Assembly: GCA_937988695.1 (NCBI GenBank)
Contig: CALKHM010000139.1
Coordinates: 1 to 8,496 of the forward strand
Direction: 5' to 3'
Length of the DNA stretch: 8,496 bases
Origin: an uncultured Microbacterium sp.
GTDB lineage: Bacteria > Actinomycetota > Actinomycetes > Actinomycetales > Microbacteriaceae
Each line of letters starts with the position of its first letter. Within the stretch, counting starts at the first letter, position 1. The notes under the pieces were generated by a model. It was not told the origin of the DNA, made no database searches, and saw nothing but the letters and a program-made list of their open reading frames with translations. Of this stretch, positions 1-7,008 are shown piece by piece. The translations under genes were made by a program, and so were the position numbers.

Positions 1-804
<804 letters not shown>

Positions 805-815
805 GGAGGATCTCC
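805..815 (-). promoter_or_regulatory. Ribosome binding site of secA
   Basis: On the minus strand the sequence is GGAGATCCTCC directly before the GTG start. GGAG (812-815) is the Shine-Dalgarno core, with a 7-base spacer. The spacer holds CTCC, which is complementary to GGAG, so the site can fold on itself as a small 4-bp hairpin. It fixes the GTG at 804 as the start, and no ATG competes near it. Confidence 0.7.
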
Positions 816-964
816 ATCTATCGGGTCTTCTGCCCGGGCTCACCTGCCCCCGGACATACCCACCCATGTTATCCGCCCGTGACCTTTGAGGGTGCTGGCA
901 GATCGTCGGCCATGCGCGGACGCAGGCGCCTCGCCGAAGCGACACGCCGCGACACTCGTGCGCA

Positions 965-993
965 CTGAAGTTGTTTCCGGGTATGCATATACT
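965..993 (+). promoter_or_regulatory. Candidate promoter of the glycosyltransferase-PadR-ABC operon
   Basis: TATACT at 988-993 matches the TATAAT -10 consensus at five of six positions and sits in the only clearly AT-rich patch of the intergenic region. A weak -35 candidate, CTGAAG (965-970), lies 17 bp upstream. Transcription would start near 1000, giving a leader of about 80 nt before the GTG at 1081. The weak -35 and the overlap with a strong inverted repeat fit a regulated promoter. This is inferred from sequence only. Confidence 0.45.
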
Positions 994-1014
994 CGGAAAC
1001 TACATACCGGGAAA
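974..1014 (+). promoter_or_regulatory. Three-half-site operator, probably for the PadR regulator
   Basis: Positions 974-999 form a 26-bp imperfect palindrome: TTTCCG (974-979) pairs with CGGAAA (994-999), and GTAT (981-984) pairs with ATAC (989-992). A third half-site at 1003-1014 (CATACCGGGAAA) repeats the right arm 15 bp downstream, and it is also an 11 of 12 inverted match to the left arm TTTCCGGGTATG (974-985). The candidate -10 box (988-993) lies inside, so a bound protein would block RNA polymerase. PadR-family repressors are known to bind short AT-containing palindromes at their own operon promoters, and a padR gene is the second gene of this operon. The assignment to that regulator is inference. 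Confidence 0.5.
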
Positions 1015-1065
1015 ACCTTCGGAGAGATCCGGCGGGAAGACCCCGGGACGCTCCGCAGAGAACCC

Positions 1066-1072
1066 AGAGAGG
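1066..1072 (+). promoter_or_regulatory. Ribosome binding site setting the glycosyltransferase start
   Basis: AGAGAGG lies eight bases before GTG 1081. It decides between this start and an in-frame TTG at 886, which has no comparable site and would place the operator and promoter inside the coding region. Confidence 0.6.
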
Positions 1073-1080
1073 CGGCGACG

Positions 1081-2583
1081 GTGCCCGAAATCCTGCAGGC
1101 CGCGCATCCCGCGACGGTCGCCGTGCTCCTCGCCGGCTACGCGCTGTGCGCGGCGCTCATCTGGTTGGCGGGGATCCGCGCCCTCACGCTCTGGGGGCTC
1201 TCGTACCGGATGCGTCGGTCTGCCGCCGCACGTTCCGCCATGGCTCGCGCTGCCGCCGTCCGACCGGCCGTTGCCTCGTCCACCGCCCGTGTGGCGCTGC
1301 TGTACTGTGTGGCCGACGACTTCGCCCCCGCCGCGCTGCGCACCAGCATGCGCCAGAGCGTTCCGGTGACCACCGTCATCCTCGATGACTCGCGCGATGC
1401 GCGCTCTCGCTGCCGTATCGACGCGTTCGCGGCCGAGCACCTGGTGACGGTGATCCGTCGCGAGAACCGCACCGGGTACAAGGCCGGCAACCTCAACCAC
1501 GCGCTACGTCGTTTGCGCGGGCAGTTCGATGCCTACGTCGTTCTCGACAGCGACACCGCACTCCCGCACGGGTTCGTCGCGGCCGCCGCCACGCAGCTGT
1601 TCGCTGATGACGTCCTGGCCGTCGTGCAGGCTGTTCCGGATGCCGCGGGCACGACCGGCACGACGCTGTTCGCACGCGTCTTCGGACCGCTCGTGCATGC
1701 CCACGCGCTGGCCAATCATCTGCCCCGCAGCCGCGCCGGCCTGCCGATGTTCATCGGACGAGGTGCGCTGATCCGCGCCGCCGCGCTCGAGGCCGTCGGG
1801 GGCGTCCCCGAGACGGTGGCCGAAGACCTGGCCCTGAGCGTCGCACTGCGCGCGGCGGGCTGGCGCATCGCGATCCGGCCCGATCTGCGCTTCACCGAGA
1901 CCTATCCGGTCGACTACGCGGCGTTTCGCACCCAGGTCGGCAAGGCCGCCGAGGGCGCCGCGGAGTTCCTGCGCTCGGGCGTCCTGCGTGCGGCGCGGCT
2001 CCGGGAGCGGATCGACGCGCTCGTCGAGACGGCGCTGCTGCCGGCCGGCGCCCTCGCCGGCCTCGGCCTCATGGTCACGGGCGCTCTGCTGGGCGCGGCC
2101 GGGATCGTGGTGCCCGCGCTGCTGACCGGCGCGACGGTGCTCGTGGCCCTCATGCCGCTGCTGCCGGCCACCGTCGCGACGCTTCGCCGACACGGCGTCG
2201 TGCCGGCGGCGATCTTCCTCGCGGCCGCCTCCGCGGTCTACGGCTCGGTGGCCCTGCTCACCCTCAGGCACACCGCGGCCGTGCTGCGCGGCCAGCGTGC
2301 CGTGTTCACTGTCACGCCGAAGTCGGCCAGCCGCGCGCGTCCCGTGGCCGCCGTCGCCGAGCTGCGCCGTGAGCTGCTGGTCGCACTGGTCGCGGTGCCG
2401 GCGGCTGCCGCCTGGCATGCACCGGCTCTGGCCCTCGGCTTCCTCGCGCCCACGGTCGTCGCTGCGACCCTGCTGCTCGCCCGGCGGCGGCCTGTCACGG
2501 CATCCCCTGTCCATCGTCCGGTTCACCGCATCCGCCATCGCCGGCGCACGTTGCCGGCCGCACCCCTGCCCACCGTCCACTGA
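1081..2583 (+). CDS. Membrane-bound family 2 glycosyltransferase
   Basis: This 500-residue protein is a processive-type GT2 enzyme related to the cellulose synthase/NdvC-like group. It probably transfers sugar from an activated nucleotide sugar at the cytoplasmic membrane to a growing glycan. An N-terminal hydrophobic segment (about 10-38) is followed by the GT-A catalytic domain (about 70-300). Visible motifs are VILDDS (99-104), GYKAGNLNHAL (132-142), the metal-binding DSD (156-158) in VVLDSDTALP, and ED (248-249) as the likely catalytic base. The following QxxRW motif of processive synthases is not recognisable; the matching place reads RTQVGKAAEG (283-292). Several membrane spans follow (about 313-340, 342-366, 373-395, 431-468), then a basic tail rich in His and Arg (469-489). 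The stop is 13 bases before padR, so it is the first gene of the operon. Acceptor and sugar are unknown. An N-terminal extension to a TTG at 886 is open but rejected. Confidence 0.82.
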   Translation: MPEILQAAHPATVAVLLAGYALCAALIWLAGIRALTLWGLSYRMRRSAAARSAMARAAAVRPAVASSTARVALLYCVADDFAPAALRTSMRQSVPVTTVILDDSRDARSRCRIDAFAAEHLVTVIRRENRTGYKAGNLNHALRRLRGQFDAYVVLDSDTALPHGFVAAAATQLFADDVLAVVQAVPDAAGTTGTTLFARVFGPLVHAHALANHLPRSRAGLPMFIGRGALIRAAALEAVGGVPETVAEDLALSVALRAAGWRIAIRPDLRFTETYPVDYAAFRTQVGKAAEGAAEFLRSGVLRAARLRERIDALVETALLPAGALAGLGLMVTGALLGAAGIVVPALLTGATVLVALMPLLPATVATLRRHGVVPAAIFLAAASAVYGSVALLTLRHTAAVLRGQRAVFTVTPKSASRARPVAAVAELRRELLVALVAVPAAAAWHAPALALGFLAPTVVAATLLLARRRPVTASPVHRPVHRIRHRRRTLPAAPLPTVH

Positions 2584-2596
2584 AAGAAGGCACCAC

Positions 2597-3229
2597 ATGT
2601 CTGTCAAGCAGAGCCTGCTGGCGATCCTCGACCAGGGTCCCTGCTACGGGTACCAGCTGCGCCACGAGTTCGACCGGCGCACCGGCTCGACGTGGCCACT
2701 GAACGTCGGGCAGATCTACAACACCCTCGAGCGGCTCGAGCGCGACGGCCTGGTCGCCAAGGGCGAGACCGACGAACAAGGCCATGTGTTCTTCGAGATC
2801 ACGGATGCCGGCCGGCTCGAGGTGCGCTCGTGGCTGAGCTCCCCTGTCGAACGCGGGCAGGGCACACGCGACGAGCTCGCGATCAAGCTGGCCCTGGCGG
2901 CCACCCTGCCCGGAGTCGACGTGACCGAAGTGATCCAGACGCAGCGGCGGGCGTCGCTGGCGCAGCTGCAGGAGCTGAACCGCGCGAAGTACGCGGGATC
3001 TGACCCGGAGGGGCCGCAGGAGCTCGCCTGGTCGCTCGTGGTGGACTCGATGATCTTCGCTGCGGAGGCAGAGGTGCGCTGGCTCGACCACACCGAGCAG
3101 CGACTGGCCCTGCGCCCCCGCCACACGCTCGCGCTGGAGCTGTCGTCACAGCGGCCCAAGCGCGGCCGGCCCGTGGCCGCCGACGCCGCCGAACGCACGC
3201 CGCGCATCGAGGCGGAGGCGACCCGGTGA
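2597..3229 (+). CDS. PadR-family transcriptional repressor
   Basis: This 210-residue DNA-binding regulator has the PadR N-terminal winged helix (about 5-80): SLLAILDQGPCYGYQLRHEF (6-25), then GQIYNTLERLERDGLV (38-53) and the wing HVFFEITDAGR (63-73). A helical C-terminal domain (about 90-170, with EVIQTQRRASLAQLQELNRA at 111-130) should form the dimer coiled coil typical of the two-domain PadR subfamily. A basic tail follows, with KRGRP at 188-192, which resembles an AT-hook core. The ATG start is backed by AAAGAAGG with a 6-base spacer. The gene lies 13 bases after the glycosyltransferase, and its TGA overlaps the ATPase GTG by 4 bp (GTGA), so the two are translationally coupled. PadR proteins beside ABC-FtsX transporters generally repress their own operon and respond to a small ligand. 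Here the operator at 974-1014 is the likely target; the ligand is unknown. Confidence 0.93.
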   Translation: MSVKQSLLAILDQGPCYGYQLRHEFDRRTGSTWPLNVGQIYNTLERLERDGLVAKGETDEQGHVFFEITDAGRLEVRSWLSSPVERGQGTRDELAIKLALAATLPGVDVTEVIQTQRRASLAQLQELNRAKYAGSDPEGPQELAWSLVVDSMIFAAEAEVRWLDHTEQRLALRPRHTLALELSSQRPKRGRPVAADAAERTPRIEAEATR

Positions 3230-3948
3230 GCGGCGACGCGATCCTGCGGCTGGTCGGCGTCAGCCAGCAGTACGGCGTCGGCGAGACGAGCGTGTCAGCG
3301 CTTTCCGGCGTCGACCTCGAGGTGGCCCGCGGTGAGCTGGTCGCCATCATGGGCGCCTCCGGCTCGGGCAAGTCGACGCTGCTGTCGATCGCGGGCGGGC
3401 TCGCACACCCGACGACCGGCGAGGTGATCGTCGAAGGACGTCACCTGTCCACGGCGTCGCCGCGCGAACTGGCGCTGCTGCGGCGCCGCTCCCTGGGCTT
3501 CGTGTTCCAGGACTTCAATCTCATCCCGACCCTCACGGCTCTGGAGAACGTGACGCTGCCGCTGGAGCTCGACGGCTTCCGGGCCCGGGTGGCGCGCCGT
3601 GCGGGTCGGGATGCGCTCTCGTCGGTCGATCTCGCCGACAAGTTCCACTCCTATCCCGACGATCTGTCCGGCGGGCAGCAGCAGCGCGTGGCCATCGCAC
3701 GCGCGGTGGTCGGCGGTCGGCGGCTCATCCTCGCCGACGAGCCGACCGGGGCCCTGGACTCGGTCACCGGCGAGCTCGTGCTGAAGATGCTGCGCACGCG
3801 GGTGGATGCGGGGGCCGCCGCGATCCTCGTCACGCACGAGGCGCGCCACGCCGCGTGGGCGGATCGGATCGTGTTCTTGCGCGACGGACGCATCGTCGAC
3901 GAGTCGCGACGCGACGGCGTGGACGACCTGGTGGGGACCTCGGCGTGA
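3226..3948 (+). CDS. ABC transporter ATP-binding protein, MacB/LolD type
   Basis: This 240-residue nucleotide-binding subunit powers the FtsX-type permeases downstream, acting on the inner face of the membrane. All ABC motifs are intact: Walker A GASGSGKST (43-51), Q-loop in FVFQDFNLIPT (Gln 95), signature LSGGQQQR (147-154), Walker B LILADEPTGALD (167-178, catalytic Glu 172) and the H-loop LVTHE (His 204). The linking text NLIPTLTALENVTLPLEL and the short length are typical of the MacB/LolD/FtsE/BceA group, which pairs with FtsX-fold permeases and couples ATP hydrolysis to movements of extracellular domains. The GTG start overlaps the padR stop by 4 bp. The stop lies 165 bases before the first permease, in a region with repeats and small frames. 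The substrate (antimicrobial peptide, lipid, lipoprotein or other) cannot be decided from the ATPase. Confidence 0.96.
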   Translation: MSGDAILRLVGVSQQYGVGETSVSALSGVDLEVARGELVAIMGASGSGKSTLLSIAGGLAHPTTGEVIVEGRHLSTASPRELALLRRRSLGFVFQDFNLIPTLTALENVTLPLELDGFRARVARRAGRDALSSVDLADKFHSYPDDLSGGQQQRVAIARAVVGGRRLILADEPTGALDSVTGELVLKMLRTRVDAGAAAILVTHEARHAAWADRIVFLRDGRIVDESRRDGVDDLVGTSA

Positions 3949-3954
3949 GCAGGC

Positions 3955-4026
3955 GGGCGCGGCATCCCGTCACGAGATGGGCGCAGCAGCCCCGCACGAG
4001 ACCCGCGCGGCATCCCCGCACGAGAC
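3955..4026 (+). repeat. Three tandem imperfect 24-bp repeats
   Basis: Units lie at 3955-3978, 3979-4002 and 4003-4026. Each has the core GCGGCATCC or a close variant, followed by CACGAGAC/T. Pairwise identity is 19-20 of 24. The period is a multiple of three, so each reading frame shows an 8-residue repeat (for example HETR-containing octads). A single related unit at 6959-6982 precedes the second permease's leader. The repeats lie just upstream of the ribosome binding site at 4028-4032. The function is unknown. Confidence 0.75.
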
Positions 4027-4052
4027 GAGGAGATCTCACGACATGAGGACGC
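4007..4052 (+). repeat. 46-bp leader repeat, copy 1
   Basis: This block is repeated at 6963-7008 with 42 of 46 bases identical and no gaps. It covers the end of the 24-bp unit, the ribosome binding site GAGGAGATCTCACG and the first ten bases (ATGAGGACGC) of a small open frame. Both copies sit at the same distance before a permease start, so they arose by duplication of the permease together with its leader. Confidence 0.85.
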
Positions 4053-4103
4053 ATCGACCCGAGTCGGCCCTCATCCGGTCCGATCTCCTCGATTCGGGCG
4101 AGG
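4026..4103 (+). promoter_or_regulatory. Candidate translational-switch leader of permease 1
   Basis: Segment A, CGAGGAGATC (4026-4035), holds the ribosome binding site of the small frame. It is perfectly complementary over 10 bp to segment B, GATCTCCTCG (4082-4091). The CCTCG end of B (4087-4091) is also complementary to segment C, CGAGG (4099-4103), which holds the permease ribosome binding site, with a 7-base loop. A:B and B:C pairing exclude each other. The same three segments occur at the same spacing before the second permease. Ribosomes on the small frame would cover B. Folding and function are inferred. Confidence 0.4.
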
Positions 4104-4117
4104 GTCCGGGCACATGA
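4043..4117 (+). CDS. Possible 24-residue leader peptide, coupled to permease 1
   Basis: An ATG frame of 24 codons (begins MRTHRPESAL, ends GEGPGT) is preceded by AGGAG with a 10-base gap, and its TGA overlaps the permease ATG as ATGA. A frame of the same length with the same overlap geometry (begins MRTPRRDPAL) precedes permease 2; 11 of 24 residues are identical. The peptide is hydrophilic, with no signal or membrane segment. Against a functional peptide, the 21 base differences between the copies are spread 6, 6 and 9 over codon positions 1, 2 and 3, so amino acids are not clearly conserved. It is more likely a translated spacer for coupling, or no gene at all. An in-frame ATG at 3977 could extend it to 46 residues. 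Confidence 0.35.
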   Translation: MRTHRPESALIRSDLLDSGEGPGT

Positions 4118-6939
4118 GCGGGCGGAGGGATGCCGCGCCGCGACCGAGCGCGTGGGCACGCTGGCGCGTCGACCTGCGCCTGGCACGTCGGCAGGTGTGG
4201 CGCGCTCGCGCGTCGAGCCTGCTGGTCGTGCTGCTGGTGGGGCTTCCCGTGCTCGGCCTGTCGGGCGCGGCGGTGTTCGCGCAGAGCCACGTCGGCACGC
4301 CCGCGCAGAAGGCGACCGTGCAGCTGGGCCGGACGCAGGCGATGATCGGCATCGCTGGCGGCGCCGACCCCAGCCGCCGCCAGGCCGTCGACGAACCCGG
4401 CTACACGCAGATCGCGACCAACGCCGACGGCAGCGCGCGTCATCCCGAAAAGCCCGCGCCACAGAGCCCGGATGCCGTCATCCCACCGGGCACGAAGGTC
4501 ATCGAGCTGGGGCTGTACGGCGCGGCGTACGTGGCCACAGCCACCGGCGCCGGACAGGTCGGGGCCACGACCGGGCCGGCATGGAATCCGGCGTTGCGCG
4601 GACGCTTCGTGATCGTCAGCGGAACGGCGCCGACCTCCGACGACGAGGCCATGGTCAGCCCCGCTCTGCTGCACCGGCTCGGCAAGGCCGTCGGCGACAC
4701 CCTGACGCTCACCGACACCGGCACGTCGTTCCGGATCACCGGTACGCTCCGTCAGGTCGACAGCGTCCCCGACGACCAGCAGATGTTCCTGCCCGCCTCG
4801 GCAGCCTCGCTCCTGCAGACCGCGCCCACGTGGTTCACGGTGGACTGGCAGCCCGACTACGCCGCGTTCAAGACCATGGTGCACGCAGGGTTCAGCGTGT
4901 ACGCGCGCGACCTCGCCGTCGACCCGCCCGCCGGTGCGCTGCGCGCCTATGCCGGCGACTCCGCCGGGTGGGCGATGCTGGCGGTGGGGGCGATCGCCGC
5001 AGGGTTCTGCGGATACCTCGTCGTGCTGCTGGCCGGTGCCGCCTTCGCGGTGGCCGCGCGCCGACAGCAGCGAGCCCTGGCGATGGCCGCCAGCGTCGGT
5101 GCCGTACGCGGCGACGTCTTCCGCATCGTCGTGCTGCAGGGAACCGTGCTGGGCCTGGTCGCGGGAGTGGTGGGGACCACGGCCGGGATCGGCCTGGCGG
5201 CCGTGGCGCTCGCAGTCACCGACCGCGGCGTGGTCGGCTCGTTCTGGGGCAACTGGGGGCTGAACGTGCCCTGGCCGCTGATCGCGGGCATCGCCGTGTT
5301 CGCCATCGTCGTGGGCACGTTGGCAGCCGTGGTCCCCGCGCGCGGGGCGACCCACGGCGGCGTGCTCGATGCACTGCGTGGCGCCCGGCGCCCGGCCAGG
5401 CTGAACCCGAAGCGGCCGCTGTGGGGTCTCGGCCTCATGATCCTCGGGCTGGCGGCCACCGTCGGCGGTGGCCTCGGCATCGCCGCGCTGAACACCGCGA
5501 AGGAGGTGGACTACGGCAGCCCGCTGCGCGGTGTGCTGCTGGTGGGCATCGTCGCGGGCCCCCTCGTCTTCCAGATCGGCGTCATCGTCGGCGGGCATTG
5601 GACCCTCGTGATGCTGTCGCACGTCGCCTCGCGCGGAGGTCTTGCCGCGCGCATCGCGGGCCGGGATGCCGCCGCGCACCCATCCCGCGTCATCCCTGCC
5701 TTCGCCGCCATTGCCGCGTGCGTGTTCATCGCGTCGTTTGCCCTGTCGGCGACCGCCATGGTCGCCGCGGGAAACCGGCAGAACTACACGTGGACCGGGC
5801 ACCTGGGCACCGTCGGCCTGATGGCGTGGGGGCTGTCCGCCGATGACGATCCCGACGAGGTCGCGCAGAAGATGCAGAACCTCGTGGCACCCACCGATCC
5901 CTCGGCGACGGCCATGCTCTGGACCAGTTCCGACGCTCCCCGCGACCCTCGGGACGGCAAGGTCAGCGATCCCGCCGCCCCGGTGTGGAGCGTGGCCGGC
6001 GCTATGCACGACGACGGCTGTGATCGCTGCGCGCCCGAGGCGCAACTGGGCGGCAACCCGCCCACGGTCCTCGACCCCGCCGACGTGGCGACGATCCTCG
6101 GCGCCGCGCTGCCGGCCGACGCGCAGCGTGTGCTCGAGGACGGCGGCGCCGTAGAGCTCCGGCAGCGCAGCGAGGCCGGGAGCGTCTCGGTGGACCACGA
6201 CACGCTGACTCTCGTCCGTTGGAGCGCCGGTGCCTGGGACGCCTACAACGAGAAGCTCCCCGACTACTGGAGCGGGCGGATCACCGCCGCCGAGCTGCCG
6301 GAACCCGCGCAGAAGCGCGTGCTCCCCGCCGTCTCGATCGTGCCCCGGTACCCGCAGTCGTTCATCACCGCGCTCATCTCCACCGACACCGCACGCGCAC
6401 TCGGGATGACGCTCGTGCCGCAGACCCTGTTCGCCTTCTATCCGCAGCCGCCGGGCGACGACGTGGTGGACGCCCTGACCGCAGCCGCCGAGAACACCCG
6501 GGTCAGCGCGAACACCTCGCTGCAGGTCATGGCCGAACGCGGACCCGCACCCATCGATCCGGTGCTGTGGCTCATCTCCGGCGCCACCATGGTGCTCGTG
6601 CTCGGCGCGGGCGCGGTGTGCCTGGGCCTGGCCCGCTTCGAGCGGCGCTCCGACGACGCCACCCTCGCGGCGGTGGGGGCAGGCCGCGGCCTGCGCAGGC
6701 GCGTGAACGCCTGGCAGGCCCTCATCGTGGTGGGGCTCGGCACGGTCGTCGGCGCCGCCGCCGGACTCATCCCGACGTGGGGCATCACGCAGATGAGCAG
6801 CGGCTACCTGACGTTCGCCGAGGCGCCGTGGCCGTGGCTGGTCGTGATCGCCCTGGGCCTACCCGCGGTGATGGCCGCGGCGTCCTGGCTCATCCCGCCA
6901 CGCAGCCCCGACCTGACCCGCCGGACGGTGATCGCATGA
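4114..6939 (+). CDS. FtsX-type ABC transporter permease (first of two)
   Basis: This 941-residue membrane subunit has two FtsX domains in the long ten-span layout. Hydrophobic segments lie at about 36-57, 286-313, 342-370, 387-409, 437-457, 471-496, 527-549, 817-842, 870-890 and 907-928. Two large extracellular domains result, at about 58-285 and 550-816. The motif REGION ALAMAASVGAVRGDVFRIVV after the second span is the usual cytoplasmic coupling region of FtsX permeases, and its counterpart ATLAAVGAGRGLRRRV lies near the C-terminus. A CDRC motif (Cys 636 and 639) sits in the second extracellular domain. The N-terminus is basic and has no cleavable signal peptide. The ATG overlaps the stop of a 24-codon frame; GAGGG lies 9 bases upstream. 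It should pair with the ATPase at 3226-3948 and probably with permease 2 as a heterodimer. Function could be efflux, antimicrobial-peptide resistance or envelope remodelling; the substrate is not visible. Confidence 0.93.
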   Translation: MSGRRDAAPRPSAWARWRVDLRLARRQVWRARASSLLVVLLVGLPVLGLSGAAVFAQSHVGTPAQKATVQLGRTQAMIGIAGGADPSRRQAVDEPGYTQIATNADGSARHPEKPAPQSPDAVIPPGTKVIELGLYGAAYVATATGAGQVGATTGPAWNPALRGRFVIVSGTAPTSDDEAMVSPALLHRLGKAVGDTLTLTDTGTSFRITGTLRQVDSVPDDQQMFLPASAASLLQTAPTWFTVDWQPDYAAFKTMVHAGFSVYARDLAVDPPAGALRAYAGDSAGWAMLAVGAIAAGFCGYLVVLLAGAAFAVAARRQQRALAMAASVGAVRGDVFRIVVLQGTVLGLVAGVVGTTAGIGLAAVALAVTDRGVVGSFWGNWGLNVPWPLIAGIAVFAIVVGTLAAVVPARGATHGGVLDALRGARRPARLNPKRPLWGLGLMILGLAATVGGGLGIAALNTAKEVDYGSPLRGVLLVGIVAGPLVFQIGVIVGGHWTLVMLSHVASRGGLAARIAGRDAAAHPSRVIPAFAAIAACVFIASFALSATAMVAAGNRQNYTWTGHLGTVGLMAWGLSADDDPDEVAQKMQNLVAPTDPSATAMLWTSSDAPRDPRDGKVSDPAAPVWSVAGAMHDDGCDRCAPEAQLGGNPPTVLDPADVATILGAALPADAQRVLEDGGAVELRQRSEAGSVSVDHDTLTLVRWSAGAWDAYNEKLPDYWSGRITAAELPEPAQKRVLPAVSIVPRYPQSFITALISTDTARALGMTLVPQTLFAFYPQPPGDDVVDALTAAAENTRVSANTSLQVMAERGPAPIDPVLWLISGATMVLVLGAGAVCLGLARFERRSDDATLAAVGAGRGLRRRVNAWQALIVVGLGTVVGAAAGLIPTWGITQMSSGYLTFAEAPWPWLVVIALGLPAVMAAASWLIPPRSPDLTRRTVIA

Positions 6940-6962
6940 CGGTCCGGCCCGCGCCGCGAGCG

Positions 6963-7008
6963 GCGGCATCCGCTCACGAGACGAGGAGATCTCACGGAAT
7001 GAGGACGC
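6963..7008 (+). repeat. 46-bp leader repeat, copy 2
   Basis: This is the partner of the block at 4007-4052, with four mismatches and no gaps. It lies 24 bases after the permease 1 stop and carries the same ribosome binding site and first ten bases of the small frame. Upstream of about 6959 the similarity to the first leader fades, which marks the left edge of the duplicated unit. Confidence 0.85.

Noticed and set aside
866..871. TAACAT on the minus strand as a -10 box for secA
   Set aside because: It fits a loose TANNNT pattern about 60 bases before the start, but no -35 hexamer is recognisable at a normal distance. Too weak to annotate.
974..1014. Reading the outer repeat (TTTCCGGGTATG with CATACCGGGAAA) as an intrinsic terminator or RNA hairpin
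   Set aside because: There is no T tract after it, its left half lies upstream of the likely transcription start, and the palindromic arms around the -10 box fit a DNA operator better.
886..1080. N-terminal extension of the glycosyltransferase to a TTG at 886 (65 more residues)
   Set aside because: The extension is hydrophilic and family-unlike, has no good ribosome binding site, and would put the promoter and operator (965-1014) inside the gene. GTG 1081 has AGAGAGG at 8 bases.
2297..2596. Upstream extension of the padR frame into the glycosyltransferase gene
   Set aside because: The extra residues overlap the GT coding region out of frame and look like shadow sequence. ATG 2597 has a good ribosome binding site, and the PadR domain begins right there.
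1504..2607. Minus-strand open frame of 367 codons across the glycosyltransferase
   Set aside because: It has low-complexity Arg/Gly/Gln-rich composition typical of antisense frames in GC-rich DNA. The sense strand carries intact GT2 motifs.
4036..6198. Long minus-strand open frame of 720 codons across permease 1
   Set aside because: It is a shadow frame of a high-GC gene: its translation is rich in Arg, Gly, His and Asp without domain features, while the plus strand encodes a clear ten-span permease.
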